NCBI RefSeq assembly: GCF_031834595.1
Contig: NZ_CP115541.1
Location: 2,019,001 to 2,083,000 of the forward strand
Origin: Stenotrophomonas oahuensis
GTDB lineage: Bacteria; Pseudomonadota; Gammaproteobacteria; Xanthomonadales; Xanthomonadaceae
Direction: 5' to 3'
Length of the DNA stretch: 64,000 bases
Of the stretch, positions 15,671 to 24,306 are shown in pieces. The translations under genes were made by a program, and so were the position numbers. Under the pieces are notes generated by a model. That model saw only the letters and a program-made list of their open reading frames with translations. It was not told where the DNA came from and made no database searches. Each line of letters opens with the position of its first letter. Position 1 is the stretch's first letter.

Positions 15671-17323
15671 ATGCGCATCCTGCTGCTGTCGTCCTGCCTG
15701 TTTGCAGGAGGCCTGGCCTACGCGGCCAATGATCTTCCCGGCGGTGGCATCGATCCGCAGGCGCTGTCCCAGCATGTGCGCGTCCTGGCGTCGGACGAAT
15801 TCGAAGGCCGTGCCCCGGCCAGCCCCGGCGAAGAGCGCACCGTGCAGTACCTGATCGAGCAGTTCAAAGCGTCGGGCCTGCAGCCGGGCGGCGTGGACGG
15901 CAGCTGGGTACAGCCGGTGCCGATGGTGCGCGCCCAGGTCGATGGGCCGGTCACCGCGAAGCTGCGCCAGAAGGGTAAGACCCAGGCCCTCAGCAACGGC
16001 GTCGACGTCACCCTGCAGAGCCTGCGCCCGCAGGCTGAGGTGAACATCAAGGACGCCCCGCTGGTGTTCGTCGGCTACGGCATCGACGCGCCGGAACGGC
16101 AGTGGAACGACTACAAGGACGTCGACCTGCACGGCAAGATCGCCGTGGTGCTGATCAACGATGCCGACTTCGAAGCGGAAGTGCCCGGCGCGTTCGACGG
16201 TAAGGCGGTCACCTACTACGGCCGTTGGACCTACAAGTTTGAAGAGGCCGCCCGCCGTGGCGCGCAGGGCGTGCTGATCGTGCACGAAACCGCACCGGCC
16301 GCGTATGGCTGGGCCACGGTGAAGAGCTCGGGCACCTCGCCGCTGTTCGACATCGAACGTCCGCAGGAGCAGGCGCTGGCCCAGCACGTGCCGCTGCGCG
16401 GCTGGATGCAGCGTGCGCTGGCCGAACAGCTGTTCCGCGACGCCGGGCTGGATTTCGAGGCCGAGAAGCGCAAGGCGATGAGCGCCAGCTTCCAGCCGGT
16501 GGCGCTGGGCGATGCCACGCTGTCGGCACAGTTCAAGCTCAAGCGTGAGCAGGTGATCACCCGCAACGTGGTGGCCAAGCTGCCCGGTGGCGAACACGGC
16601 GATGAAGCCGTGATCTTCTCCGCGCACTGGGATGCCTTCGGTATCGGCCAGCCCGACGCCAAGGGCGACCGCATCCGCCGCGGTGCCATCGACAATGCTA
16701 CCGGCGTGGCCACCGTGCTGGAGCTGGGCCGCGTGTTCGCCGCTGGCCCGCAGCCGCAGCGCACCCTGTACTTCGTCGCGCTCACCGCCGAGGAAAAGGG
16801 CCTGCTCGGCGCGAACTACTACGCCGCGCATCCGCTGGCCCCGCTGGACAAGACCGCGGCGGTGCTGAACATCGAGATGTTCAGCCCGGACGGCGCGACC
16901 CGTGACATCGCGTCGTGGGGCAAGGGCCGCGTGTCGCTCGAGGGCGACCTGGAGCGTGTCGCCAAGGCGCGCGGACGCAGCTACTCGCCGGATCCGAACC
17001 TGGAAGCCGGCTTCTTCTACCGCGCCGACCACTTCGCCTTCGCTCGCCTGGGCGTGCCGGCGATCACCATCGGCCCGGGCCTGGACAAGCTGGACGGCGG
17101 CGTCGAAGCCGGCCGCGCGCTGCGCGACAAGTACTTCGCCGACTGCTACCACCAGGCCTGCGACGCCTGGACCCCGAGCTGGGACCCGGCCGGCCACGCC
17201 GCCGATACCCTGCTGGTGTACGACCTTGGCATGGAACTGGCCAACAGCCGCCGTTGGCCGCACTGGGAAGAAGGTTCGGAGTTCCGTGCCATCCGCGAAA
17301 AGAGCGAAGCGGCCCGCCGCTGA
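15671..17323 (+). CDS. Secreted M28-family zinc aminopeptidase
   Basis: A 550-residue exported M28 metallopeptidase. A signal peptide (MRILLLSSCLFAGGLAYA) is followed by an N-terminal region with an inserted PA domain (about 110-250, LVFVGYGIDAPE). The peptidase core has ligand motifs SAHWDAFG (His), DNATGVA (Asp) and TAEEKGLLG (catalytic Glu and ligand). NIEMFSPDG stands at the place of the usual NLDM segment, and RADHFAFA provides the last His. These enzymes digest peptides in the periplasm or outside. GTG 15662 is an alternative start. Confidence 0.88.
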   Translation: MRILLLSSCLFAGGLAYAANDLPGGGIDPQALSQHVRVLASDEFEGRAPASPGEERTVQYLIEQFKASGLQPGGVDGSWVQPVPMVRAQVDGPVTAKLRQKGKTQALSNGVDVTLQSLRPQAEVNIKDAPLVFVGYGIDAPERQWNDYKDVDLHGKIAVVLINDADFEAEVPGAFDGKAVTYYGRWTYKFEEAARRGAQGVLIVHETAPAAYGWATVKSSGTSPLFDIERPQEQALAQHVPLRGWMQRALAEQLFRDAGLDFEAEKRKAMSASFQPVALGDATLSAQFKLKREQVITRNVVAKLPGGEHGDEAVIFSAHWDAFGIGQPDAKGDRIRRGAIDNATGVATVLELGRVFAAGPQPQRTLYFVALTAEEKGLLGANYYAAHPLAPLDKTAAVLNIEMFSPDGATRDIASWGKGRVSLEGDLERVAKARGRSYSPDPNLEAGFFYRADHFAFARLGVPAITIGPGLDKLDGGVEAGRALRDKYFADCYHQACDAWTPSWDPAGHAADTLLVYDLGMELANSRRWPHWEEGSEFRAIREKSEAARR

Positions 17324-17330
17324 CGCGGCC

Positions 17331-17397
17331 CGCACGACCAACGGTCGTGCGCTACCGGTCCACGCCTTCCGGTAGGTCACGACCGTTGGTCGTGACC
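17331..17397. repeat. SMAG/REP inverted pair after the M28 peptidase
   Basis: GCACGACCAACGGTCGTGC followed by GCTACC, then GGTAGG with GTCACGACCGTTGGTCGTGAC. It is the same core family as at 3249, 14125, 27525 and 62659. Confidence 0.8.
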
Positions 17398-17418
17398 GGG
17401 CCGCCGGGAAACCCAAAC

Positions 17419-17446
17419 AAAAACGCCGGGGCATGCCCCGGCGTTT
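17419..17446. terminator. Bidirectional terminator
   Basis: The stem AACGCCGGGG/CCCCGGCGTT is flanked by A-rich sequence on the left and TTTT on the right. It lies between the convergent peptidase and MFS genes. Confidence 0.8.
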
Positions 17447-17465
17447 TCGTTATCACATCGACGCG

Positions 17466-18800
17466 TTATTTCCGCGTCCCATCCAACCAGTTCGGGCCCT
17501 TGTTCTTCAGGAAGAACACGTACACGAACAGCGACACCGCAATGATCGCGGTGACGTAGATGGCGAATTCACCCACATGGCCGGTCTTCAGCGCGCCCTG
17601 GTACAGCAGCGGCGCGGTACCACCGAACAGCGAGTTGGCCAGCGCGTAGCCCAGGCCCACGCCCAGTGCACGCACGTGGGTCGGGAACAGCTCCGCCTTC
17701 ACCACGGCGTTGATCGAGGTGTAGCCGGTCAGGATCACAAAGCCCAGCGCCAGGGTCAGGAACGCCCACACCGGGTCATGCTGGTTCGGCAGTTCGGTGA
17801 CCAGGTACCAGCTGTACAGCACGCCGCCCACGCCGAAGAACACCAGCAGGCTCTTGCGCCCGATCATGTCCGACAGCCAGCCGCCAACCGGCTGCAGCAG
17901 CATCAGGAAGGTGAGCACGCCGAGGTTGATCAGCGTGCCGGTCATCACGTCGTTGCCGGCAAACGCGCTCTGGATCATCTTCGGGCCGTTCACCGAGTAG
18001 GTGTAGAAGGCCACGGTGCCGCCGGCGGTGATCAGGAAGCACAGCAGCAGCGGACGCCACTGGTTCACGAACAGCTCGCGCATCGAGCCGGAGGCCTTGG
18101 CCTTGCCCTCACGCGCGGCTTCGATGTCGTCATGACCCAGGGATTCGTCCATGGTCCGGCGCAGCCAGAACACCACGATCGCGGCCAGGCCGCCGATGCC
18201 GAACGCAACGCGCCAGCCCCAGGCCGAGATTTCCGGCTTGGCCCAGAAGATCAGCATGGTCAGCAGGGTCAGCTGCGCCAGCACGTGGCCGCCCACCAGG
18301 GTGACGTAGTGGAACGAGGACAGGAAGCCACGACGGCCCGGAATGGCCGCTTCGGACATGTAGGTGGCCGAGGCCCCGTACTCGCCGCCGGTAGCGAAGC
18401 CCTGCAGCAGACGTGCGAACAGCAGGATCAATGCCGCCCAGCCGCCAATGCTGGCTGCGGTGGGGGTCAGTGCGATCAGGAACGAACAGGCGGCCATCAT
18501 CGTCACCGACACGGTCAGCGCCAGGCGGCGGCCGTAACGGTCGGCAAAACGGCCGAAGTACCACGCGCCGATCGGGCGCATCAGGAAGGTGGCGGCGAAG
18601 ATCGCCCACACATATACGGTGGAGTTCTTGTCGTCAGCCGAGAAGAACTGGGATTCGAAGTAGACCGCGAACACCGAGTACACATACACGTCGTACCACT
18701 CGACCAGGTTGCCGGCCGAGCCTTTCAGGGTGTTGGAGATCGAGCGTTTGAGCGCCGCCTTGTCATCAAGGGGCGTCGAAAGGGAGGGGGAGTGGCTCAT
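17466..18800 (-). CDS. MFS transporter, metabolite:H+ symporter (MHS) family
   Basis: A 444-residue 12-helix permease of the MHS group (relatives KgtP, ProP, ShiA). It shows GNLVEWYDVYVYSVF in helix 1, GRFADRYGRR in the 2-3 loop, LQGFATGGEYGASATYMSEA in helix 4-5 and GGWLSDMIGRK in the 8-9 loop. A proton-coupled uptake of a dicarboxylate such as 2-oxoglutarate is most likely, but the substrate is inferred. ATG 18800 gives the usual short cytoplasmic tail. It is monocistronic and divergent from the DMT permease. Confidence 0.87.
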   Translation of the reverse strand: MSHSPSLSTPLDDKAALKRSISNTLKGSAGNLVEWYDVYVYSVFAVYFESQFFSADDKNSTVYVWAIFAATFLMRPIGAWYFGRFADRYGRRLALTVSVTMMAACSFLIALTPTAASIGGWAALILLFARLLQGFATGGEYGASATYMSEAAIPGRRGFLSSFHYVTLVGGHVLAQLTLLTMLIFWAKPEISAWGWRVAFGIGGLAAIVVFWLRRTMDESLGHDDIEAAREGKAKASGSMRELFVNQWRPLLLCFLITAGGTVAFYTYSVNGPKMIQSAFAGNDVMTGTLINLGVLTFLMLLQPVGGWLSDMIGRKSLLVFFGVGGVLYSWYLVTELPNQHDPVWAFLTLALGFVILTGYTSINAVVKAELFPTHVRALGVGLGYALANSLFGGTAPLLYQGALKTGHVGEFAIYVTAIIAVSLFVYVFFLKNKGPNWLDGTRK

Positions 18801-18973
18801 GCGGAAAATCGTTCCTCGCGGTGAAGCGGTGGATCTGGAAAGCGTCGGGCCCAGGATAGGCACCTGCTTTTACCTTACCCCACGTGCATGACCGGTGGAC
18901 ATTGCACCATGTGACTAGTCCAGCTGCGACAGCGGCCCTAGAATCGCCGTTCCCCCCGCCTGCTGGTCGTGCA

Positions 18974-19876
18974 ATGGCCGTCCCCACCCCCGTTCCCGCC
19001 CCCGCGCCGCGTACCGGCATGGTGGTTTTGGCGTTGCTGCTGGTCTATGTGGTGTGGGGCTCCACCTACCTGGGCATCCGGCTGGCCCTGGAAGGGGGCG
19101 CGCTGCCGCTCACCACCGTGTCCGGAGCCCGTTTCATCGTGGCCGGCAGCCTGATGTACGCGGTATTGCGCTGGCGCGGCATGGCCGCCCCGACCGGCCG
19201 CCAGTGGCGCAATCTGGTGTTCATGGGCCTGACCATGCTGGTGCTGGGCAACGGCATGGTGGTGCTGGCCGAGCGCACCGTCTCCTCGGGCCTGGCGGCC
19301 ACCGCAGTGGCCTCGGTGCCGCTGTGGATGGCGCTGTTCGGCGCAATCCGGGGCGAACACGCCACCAAGGGCGAATGGCTGGGCATCGCCATCGGCTTCC
19401 TCGGCGTGGTCTGGCTGAATGCGGGCAGCAGCCTCACCGCGTCCCCGCAGGGGCTGATCCTGCTGCTGATCGCCCCCATCGGCTGGGCCTTCGGCTCTGT
19501 CAGCGCCCGCCGCCTCGACCTTCCGGCCCCGTTCATGACCGCCGCCGGGCAGATGCTCTGTGGCGGCGTCATGCTGGTTGCGCTCGGGCTGGCCACCGGC
19601 GAACGCCCCACCAGCTGGCCCAGCATGAATGGGCTGCTGGCGGTGGTGTATCTGTGCATGTTCGGCTCCATCGTCGCCTTCACTGCCTACGTGTGGCTGC
19701 TGCACAACGTGCGCCCGGCGCTGGCCGGCAGCTACGCCTACGTGAACCCGGTCATCGCCGTGCTGCTGGGGGCCTGGATCGGCCACGAGCGTTTCGGCGC
19801 GCACGACCTGCTGGCGATGGGCGTGATCCTGGCTGGCGTGGTGGTGCTGACCCTCGCCCGGACCCGCGCCAAGTGA
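18974..19876 (+). CDS. yedA: EamA-family permease, YedA-like
   Basis: A 300-residue drug/metabolite-superfamily exporter with ten predicted helices in two EamA repeats (about 15-140 and 155-295). The first helix carries VVWGSTYLGIR, typical of YedA. Members export amino acids or drugs. Translation of the next DMT gene starts inside its stop codon (GTGA), so the two permeases are translationally coupled. The ATG at 18974 was preferred to in-frame starts upstream, which add a non-hydrophobic extension. Confidence 0.82.
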   Translation: MAVPTPVPAPAPRTGMVVLALLLVYVVWGSTYLGIRLALEGGALPLTTVSGARFIVAGSLMYAVLRWRGMAAPTGRQWRNLVFMGLTMLVLGNGMVVLAERTVSSGLAATAVASVPLWMALFGAIRGEHATKGEWLGIAIGFLGVVWLNAGSSLTASPQGLILLLIAPIGWAFGSVSARRLDLPAPFMTAAGQMLCGGVMLVALGLATGERPTSWPSMNGLLAVVYLCMFGSIVAFTAYVWLLHNVRPALAGSYAYVNPVIAVLLGAWIGHERFGAHDLLAMGVILAGVVVLTLARTRAK

Positions 19877-20787
19877 GCACGGTGGACGCGCAGGCGCTGC
19901 AGGAGCAGCGCCGGGGCCTGGCGATCACCGCCTTCACCTTCACCCTGTGGGGCCTGGTGCCGGTGTACTGGCACCTGCTCAAGGCGGTGCCATCGCAGCA
20001 GATCATTGCCCACCGCATCATCTGGAGCACCGTGCTGGTGGTGGCCTGGCTGCTGCTGAGCAGCGGCCGGCGCTGGTGGAAGACCATTGCCGCGCAGCCG
20101 CGCGCGCTGCCCACGCTGGCGCTGAGCAGCCTGGCCATCGCCTTCAACTGGGGCCTGTACATCTGGGCCATCAACGCCGGCCACGTCATCGAAACCAGCC
20201 TGGGCTACTTCATCAACCCGCTGGTGAGCGTGCTGCTGGGCGTGCTGGTGCTGAAGGAACGGTTACGCGGCCTGCAATGGCTGGCGGTGGCCTGTGCCGC
20301 GGTCGGCGTGGCCTGGCTGACCGTGGATGCCGGCCGCCCGCCGTGGATCGCACTCGGCCTGGCCTGCTCGTTCGGGCTGTACGGCCTGCTGCGCAAACTG
20401 ATCTCGGTGGACCCGGTCGCCGGCCTCGGCATCGAGAGCCTGTACCTGTTCCTGCCCGCGATCGGCTTTGCGATCTGGAGCGAAGGGGCCCACGGCGGGG
20501 CCTTCTTCAGCGGCTGGGGCTGGAAGAACGACCTGCTGCTGATCCTCGGCGGCGCGGTCACCGCGCTGCCGCTGATCGGCTTCGCCTACGGCGTGAAGCG
20601 TATCCCGCTGTCGCTGGTCGGCATCCTTCAGTACATCGCCCCCACCATCGGCCTGCTGCTGGGCGTGTTCTTCTTCCGCGAGCCCTTCGACACCGGCAAG
20701 GCCCTGGGCTTCGCCGCGATCTGGGTCGGCCTGCTGCTGTTCATCGGCGACAGCCTGTGGCGGACGCGGAAGGCGGCGACGCGCTGA
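19873..20787 (+). CDS. rarD: RarD-type EamA permease
   Basis: A 304-residue DMT permease of the RarD group: FTLWGLVPVYWHLLKAVPSQQIIAHRIIWS at the N-terminus, then YFINPLVSVLLGVLVLKERLR and QYIAPTIGLLLGVFFFREPF. RarD was named in chloramphenicol resistance but its substrate is unsettled. It begins at a GTG that overlaps the TGA of the preceding yedA-like gene, with no separate ribosome site. Confidence 0.87.
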   Translation: MSTVDAQALQEQRRGLAITAFTFTLWGLVPVYWHLLKAVPSQQIIAHRIIWSTVLVVAWLLLSSGRRWWKTIAAQPRALPTLALSSLAIAFNWGLYIWAINAGHVIETSLGYFINPLVSVLLGVLVLKERLRGLQWLAVACAAVGVAWLTVDAGRPPWIALGLACSFGLYGLLRKLISVDPVAGLGIESLYLFLPAIGFAIWSEGAHGGAFFSGWGWKNDLLLILGGAVTALPLIGFAYGVKRIPLSLVGILQYIAPTIGLLLGVFFFREPFDTGKALGFAAIWVGLLLFIGDSLWRTRKAATR

Positions 20788-20822
20788 GTCACCCCGTCCC
20801 ACGAACGCTACCCGCACCCCGC

Positions 20823-20845
20823 GTAGAGCCACGCCACGCGTGGCT
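20823..20845. repeat. SMAG element, single hairpin
   Basis: GTAG followed by AGCCACGC-CAC-GCGTGGCT. Confidence 0.75.
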
Positions 20846-20984
20846 GAAACCATCACCGCCCCGTAACCCCACAGTACGCGCCAACCCGCTGGCCGCCCAT
20901 TCCCCACATCTCAGAAATTCATCATCGCCTCGCACTTGCCATCCAAATAGCATCGCGCGAACCCGCTGACGGGTCTTTGAAATT

Positions 20985-20990
20985 AGGAGG
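20985..20990 (+). promoter_or_regulatory. Shine-Dalgarno AGGAGG that sets a GTG start at 20997
   Basis: AGGAGG followed by six bases (TCAACT) and GTG. It makes the GTG start of the following gene secure. Confidence 0.75.
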
Positions 20991-20996
20991 TCAACT

Positions 20997-21461
20997 GTGT
21001 GGAAGTTCTCCGCGCGGCGAACGTGTCTGCTCGCCCTGATGGTGGTTTCTCCCACCCCCGCTTGGGCAATGTGCTGTCCAGGGGATGCAACCATCATCAA
21101 GGCGGCAGAAAGTGGACTTGGGCAGAGCCAACCCTCCGCGAGCGACCTGAGCCTTGATCCGCGATGGCGCGTGCACGCCTTTGAACGCGACGGCATCAGC
21201 TACTACCAGGTCGGTGACGTGATGGGGGTGCTGCAATTCATCGTCGCAAGATCGGGGCAAACGTTCTGGTTGTTGCCGGCCGGTTACACCGATGCCCAAA
21301 TCATCCTGCCCTCGGATGATCGCTCCACAAACCCTGCAGCTAATGCAGAAGAGGTGTATCGGCATCCCGAATTCGCACTAGTGGTTAGTGGAATCGGAAC
21401 CGCAAGCTCTTGGTGGGTCGAACTTCGACCCACGTCTTCACCGAAACCTTCTACTCCTTGA
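20997..21461 (+). CDS. Small exported hypothetical protein
   Basis: A 154-residue protein that begins at GTG behind a perfect AGGAGG. A signal peptide (FSARRTCLLALMVVSPTPAWA) is followed by a Cys pair (MCCPGD) and a domain with WRVHAFERDGISYYQVGDVMGVLQFIVARSGQTFWLLPAG, an all-beta pattern. I do not recognise the family. Its last 11 bp overlap the end of the convergent MASE1 gene. Base composition is lower in GC than its neighbours, which fits recent acquisition. Confidence 0.65.
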   Translation: MWKFSARRTCLLALMVVSPTPAWAMCCPGDATIIKAAESGLGQSQPSASDLSLDPRWRVHAFERDGISYYQVGDVMGVLQFIVARSGQTFWLLPAGYTDAQIILPSDDRSTNPAANAEEVYRHPEFALVVSGIGTASSWWVELRPTSSPKPSTP

Positions 21462-22971
21462 AAAACATTCGGATACGGTTGCGGTGGCACTCAACGGTGC
21501 CGCCGTAGGCCTGAGTGCGACCGCTAAGTCGCCCGACAGCCATGGTTGCGGTACTCCGGGACAAGCGGTGCCGTGTATCCAACGTGCCCACTGTGACCAA
21601 AATTCCCTTGCTGGATTGATAACTGCCGCACTTTCCGCGGATCTTCAGTTGCCCGGGCTCGTGCTCAAGAAGCAAGGACACCGCCTCTATCATCGCCCGA
21701 TACGTCGTCAGTTGAAGATCCAAGCTAAGGCGACAGGGATCGCCCAAAAGATAGGGCTGGACCAGACGATCCGTCTCCTCCCATGCGTCGCCGATTCCAC
21801 CGACCTGGAGCGCCAGATAAAGCCCTACATGCTCCATCGTGGTCGGATAGACCATGTTGGCCTGTTCCCGGAACTTACGTGAGTGCACTGTGGCCACGTT
21901 CAAGACGCTGGTGGCTACGTCATGCTGTCCTCGGACCCTAAGCCAATCAATCGTCTCGCTGAGCGCTGCGTCAAGACCGTCGCCTATTCGCCTCAAGTCG
22001 GCCACGCGATTTCTCAGCTCACGCTCACCTGTGCAATGGGAGGCCCGAGTGTTTGCTATGGCTTGTCGCTGTGCCTTCGCCTGGAACAAGTACTGGCGAT
22101 AGTAGTGAGTGATTCTGGATCCGAGAACAAGAAGGGTCGTCCCTGCCAGTGCAGTGAGCAACTGCACCTTGAAGGATTCCAGATCAAACGATTCCGGAAG
22201 GCCGGTGACCGGCGTGTTGATACGAACAAGGATGCTCATCAGTGGCAGTCCAACGGCAGCTCCCCACCACCCATGGATGCACGTCAGCACGACTACTGGT
22301 ATCGCCATGAGCAGCTGAAGGATGACCTTGGCAGAATCAGACGTCTCTGGGAGTACCACCGAAACAGCTCCGCATGCCAGTAGCGACAAACCCGCATAGG
22401 TTGTGGTTGCGCCCCGCCACGCCGCCCAGTCGATTCCTCGCCGCTTCATCCATAGGAGCGCCAGGGGGGCGGTGGTGAGTATGGCCATGTAGTGACCCAA
22501 CACCACGCGCGATGCCACCGTCATGAAGCCGCCAGCAGGTGGTGCGTCTGAAAGCATGTGGACGAGCGCGAGGTTGCCCACGCCAATCGACACGGAGATG
22601 GCTGCTGCTACTGTGATGAGCCATGTGTCCCTATGACTGGAGATCGCCCTACGATGTAGATGCACAACCAAGGCAGCGAACGGAAACTGGTAGGACGACG
22701 AGATAAGGACCCAATCCAGCCCGTGCTTGGCGATCATTGGAACGCGCAGGCAGCCGAGGTACACGTACTCACCCAGCAACAAGTACGGCCACATCTCCCG
22801 GCGACACACCAGAAGCGCCGCAACTCGGATGCCCGCAGGCAGGAAGAACTGATCCAGCGACACATGCCAGGCCGACCAGCATGCCGCAGCGTAGAGTGCC
22901 GCAACCAGTAAGCCTTCCGGGAGCTCAAGTAGACGCGATTGAAGTCCCTTGACCCACTTGCTGTCCGACAT
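21451..22971 (-). CDS. MASE1-domain membrane protein with degenerate kinase-like end
   Basis: A 506-residue inner-membrane protein. Residues about 15-290 form eight helices of MASE1 type (WHVSLDQFFLPAGIRVAALL, WPYLLLGEYVYLG). The remaining 210 residues resemble a NarX/UhpB-like kinase (helix with RVADLRRIGDGLDAALSETIDWLR, then DLQLTTYRAMIEAVSLLLEH in the place of the family's YRIxQEALTNxxKH). However, the phosphorylated His, the N-box Asn and a GxGxG box are missing. It is probably a sensor scaffold or inactive kinase. No response regulator is adjacent. Confidence 0.72.
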   Translation of the reverse strand: MSDSKWVKGLQSRLLELPEGLLVAALYAAACWSAWHVSLDQFFLPAGIRVAALLVCRREMWPYLLLGEYVYLGCLRVPMIAKHGLDWVLISSSYQFPFAALVVHLHRRAISSHRDTWLITVAAAISVSIGVGNLALVHMLSDAPPAGGFMTVASRVVLGHYMAILTTAPLALLWMKRRGIDWAAWRGATTTYAGLSLLACGAVSVVLPETSDSAKVILQLLMAIPVVVLTCIHGWWGAAVGLPLMSILVRINTPVTGLPESFDLESFKVQLLTALAGTTLLVLGSRITHYYRQYLFQAKAQRQAIANTRASHCTGERELRNRVADLRRIGDGLDAALSETIDWLRVRGQHDVATSVLNVATVHSRKFREQANMVYPTTMEHVGLYLALQVGGIGDAWEETDRLVQPYLLGDPCRLSLDLQLTTYRAMIEAVSLLLEHEPGQLKIRGKCGSYQSSKGILVTVGTLDTRHRLSRSTATMAVGRLSGRTQAYGGTVECHRNRIRMFFKE

Positions 22972-23394
22972 CCCAACGCTCCTTAGATGGACAGTTGTCG
23001 CAATCCGTCCGCGACGCCTGCCTGTTGCGAGGGCGCGAAAATAGCGAGTGCGTTGTGGTGCCGCAATGGGGATTTCGCAATATCAGACAAAGTTCAAGCG
23101 GGCGGTGCGAGTGGATGATGCGGAGTGACGCGTAGAGCCGGGCTTGCCCGGCTGGCGTGGATCCCGGGTGGTTCGCAGCGGGGCGAGCCCCGCTTTACGG
23201 GGTTGGCGCAATGGGCACGTTTTGCGGTAGCACCGGTCATGCACGGGCCGGCCAACGGCCGGCGCTACCGGGGTGCTGCGTGATTCGCTTTGGTGCGGCG
23301 ACGTTGCCAAGTTTCGCTGCGTTCCGATGTTCGCCGTCGCCGCCGGCTGCTCCACTGCCAGAGCCCGCATGTGCGGGAGCTCAAGGAGCGGATG
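22972..23394. other. Intergenic region with three SMAG-like hairpins
   Basis: No gene is visible. It contains GTAG-AGCCGGGC-TT-GCCCGGCT (23132-23153), AGCGGGGC-GA-GCCCCGCT-TTAC (23177-23198) and GTAG/CTACC with GGCCGGCC-AAC-GGCCGGCG (about 23226-23269). The last 100 bp hold the promoter of the next exported protein, for which I can name no clear -35/-10. Confidence 0.6.
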
Positions 23395-24255
23395 ATGATG
23401 AGACACCTGTTGTGGCTGTCACTGGGACTGGCTGCAGTGCCCGCCCAAGCGAACGAACGCCCGGAAGACCCGATTGCATGGAGCTGCTTCTATTGCAATG
23501 AAGAAGAACGCCAGGCCATGGCAATCCGCAGAGGTGAGGGCATGCACCTCATCTACACAGGGTTCAACTATGACCTTCTCTATGCCTACAACGTGCAGCG
23601 CGACGGCAGCGAGTTGGCCGTGGACAGGTGGTATCCCGCTTCCTGGGTAAGCCAGCAGTTCAACGCGATGATCCTCCAGTACCGACAGAGCAGTGGCGAG
23701 TTCTACTATGACTGGGGTCTGCTCCAGCTGGTTCCGCCCGGCTGGCCCGGCGAGACAAGCGACTCGGTGATGTGGGGACACCATGTGACCGATCTGCATC
23801 CACGGCACGCCGAAGCCCGCGCAACCGTGCAGCGCGTGTTGAACGGCTCCACAATCTTCCGTCACATGAGAGCGGATGAGTACGGTCGCGTGCTGCGCTT
23901 CGATTTCCAGCTGGATGGCACGATTCCCTACACCGCACGTCTGCGCAACGGCAGTACTGCACTGGGCTACATGGAGTTCTACTTCGATTACGACACCCGG
24001 AACTGGGAGTACCTGGGGTCGAGAGATCTACGTCATCCGATCCAGGAATCGCCGGAAGACTTCCTGGCCGCAGATGGCGGCGCGCGCTCTTTCTACTACT
24101 CCAGGACGTTCCAGGATCCTGCGCCTTACTTCCTGCAGCGCGCCAAATGGGCCAACGTGAAGGTCCATGGTGAAATGCCCTCAACTCACAGGGACGTCCG
24201 CTTCGACTGCAGCCGCATGGACGGCGAGATCAACTGCTTCGTGATCCACCTGTAA
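23395..24255 (+). CDS. Exported hypothetical protein with CxxC
   Basis: A protein of about 286 residues with a signal peptide (MRHLLWLSLGLAAVPAQA) and mature start NERPEDPIAWSCFYCNEEER, with a C-x2-C pair near the N-terminus and a second pair of cysteines near the C-terminus (FDCSRM, INCFVI). The middle is aromatic-rich and probably beta (FYYDWGLLQL, LGYMEFYFDYDTRNWEYL). No family recognised. Three consecutive in-frame ATGs (23392, 23395, 23398) follow AAGGAG; the second or third has correct spacing. Confidence 0.65.
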   Translation: MMRHLLWLSLGLAAVPAQANERPEDPIAWSCFYCNEEERQAMAIRRGEGMHLIYTGFNYDLLYAYNVQRDGSELAVDRWYPASWVSQQFNAMILQYRQSSGEFYYDWGLLQLVPPGWPGETSDSVMWGHHVTDLHPRHAEARATVQRVLNGSTIFRHMRADEYGRVLRFDFQLDGTIPYTARLRNGSTALGYMEFYFDYDTRNWEYLGSRDLRHPIQESPEDFLAADGGARSFYYSRTFQDPAPYFLQRAKWANVKVHGEMPSTHRDVRFDCSRMDGEINCFVIHL

Positions 24256-24263
24256 CACAACAC

Positions 24264-24291
24264 CCTGCAGCGCCCCGCCGGGCGCTGCAGG
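24264..24291. terminator. Hairpin between convergent genes
   Basis: CCTGCAGCGCC/GGCGCTGCAGG with a 6-base loop is a perfect stem but lacks a strong T run on either side. Confidence 0.45.
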
Positions 24292-24306
24292 TCCCACACA
24301 CAAACC

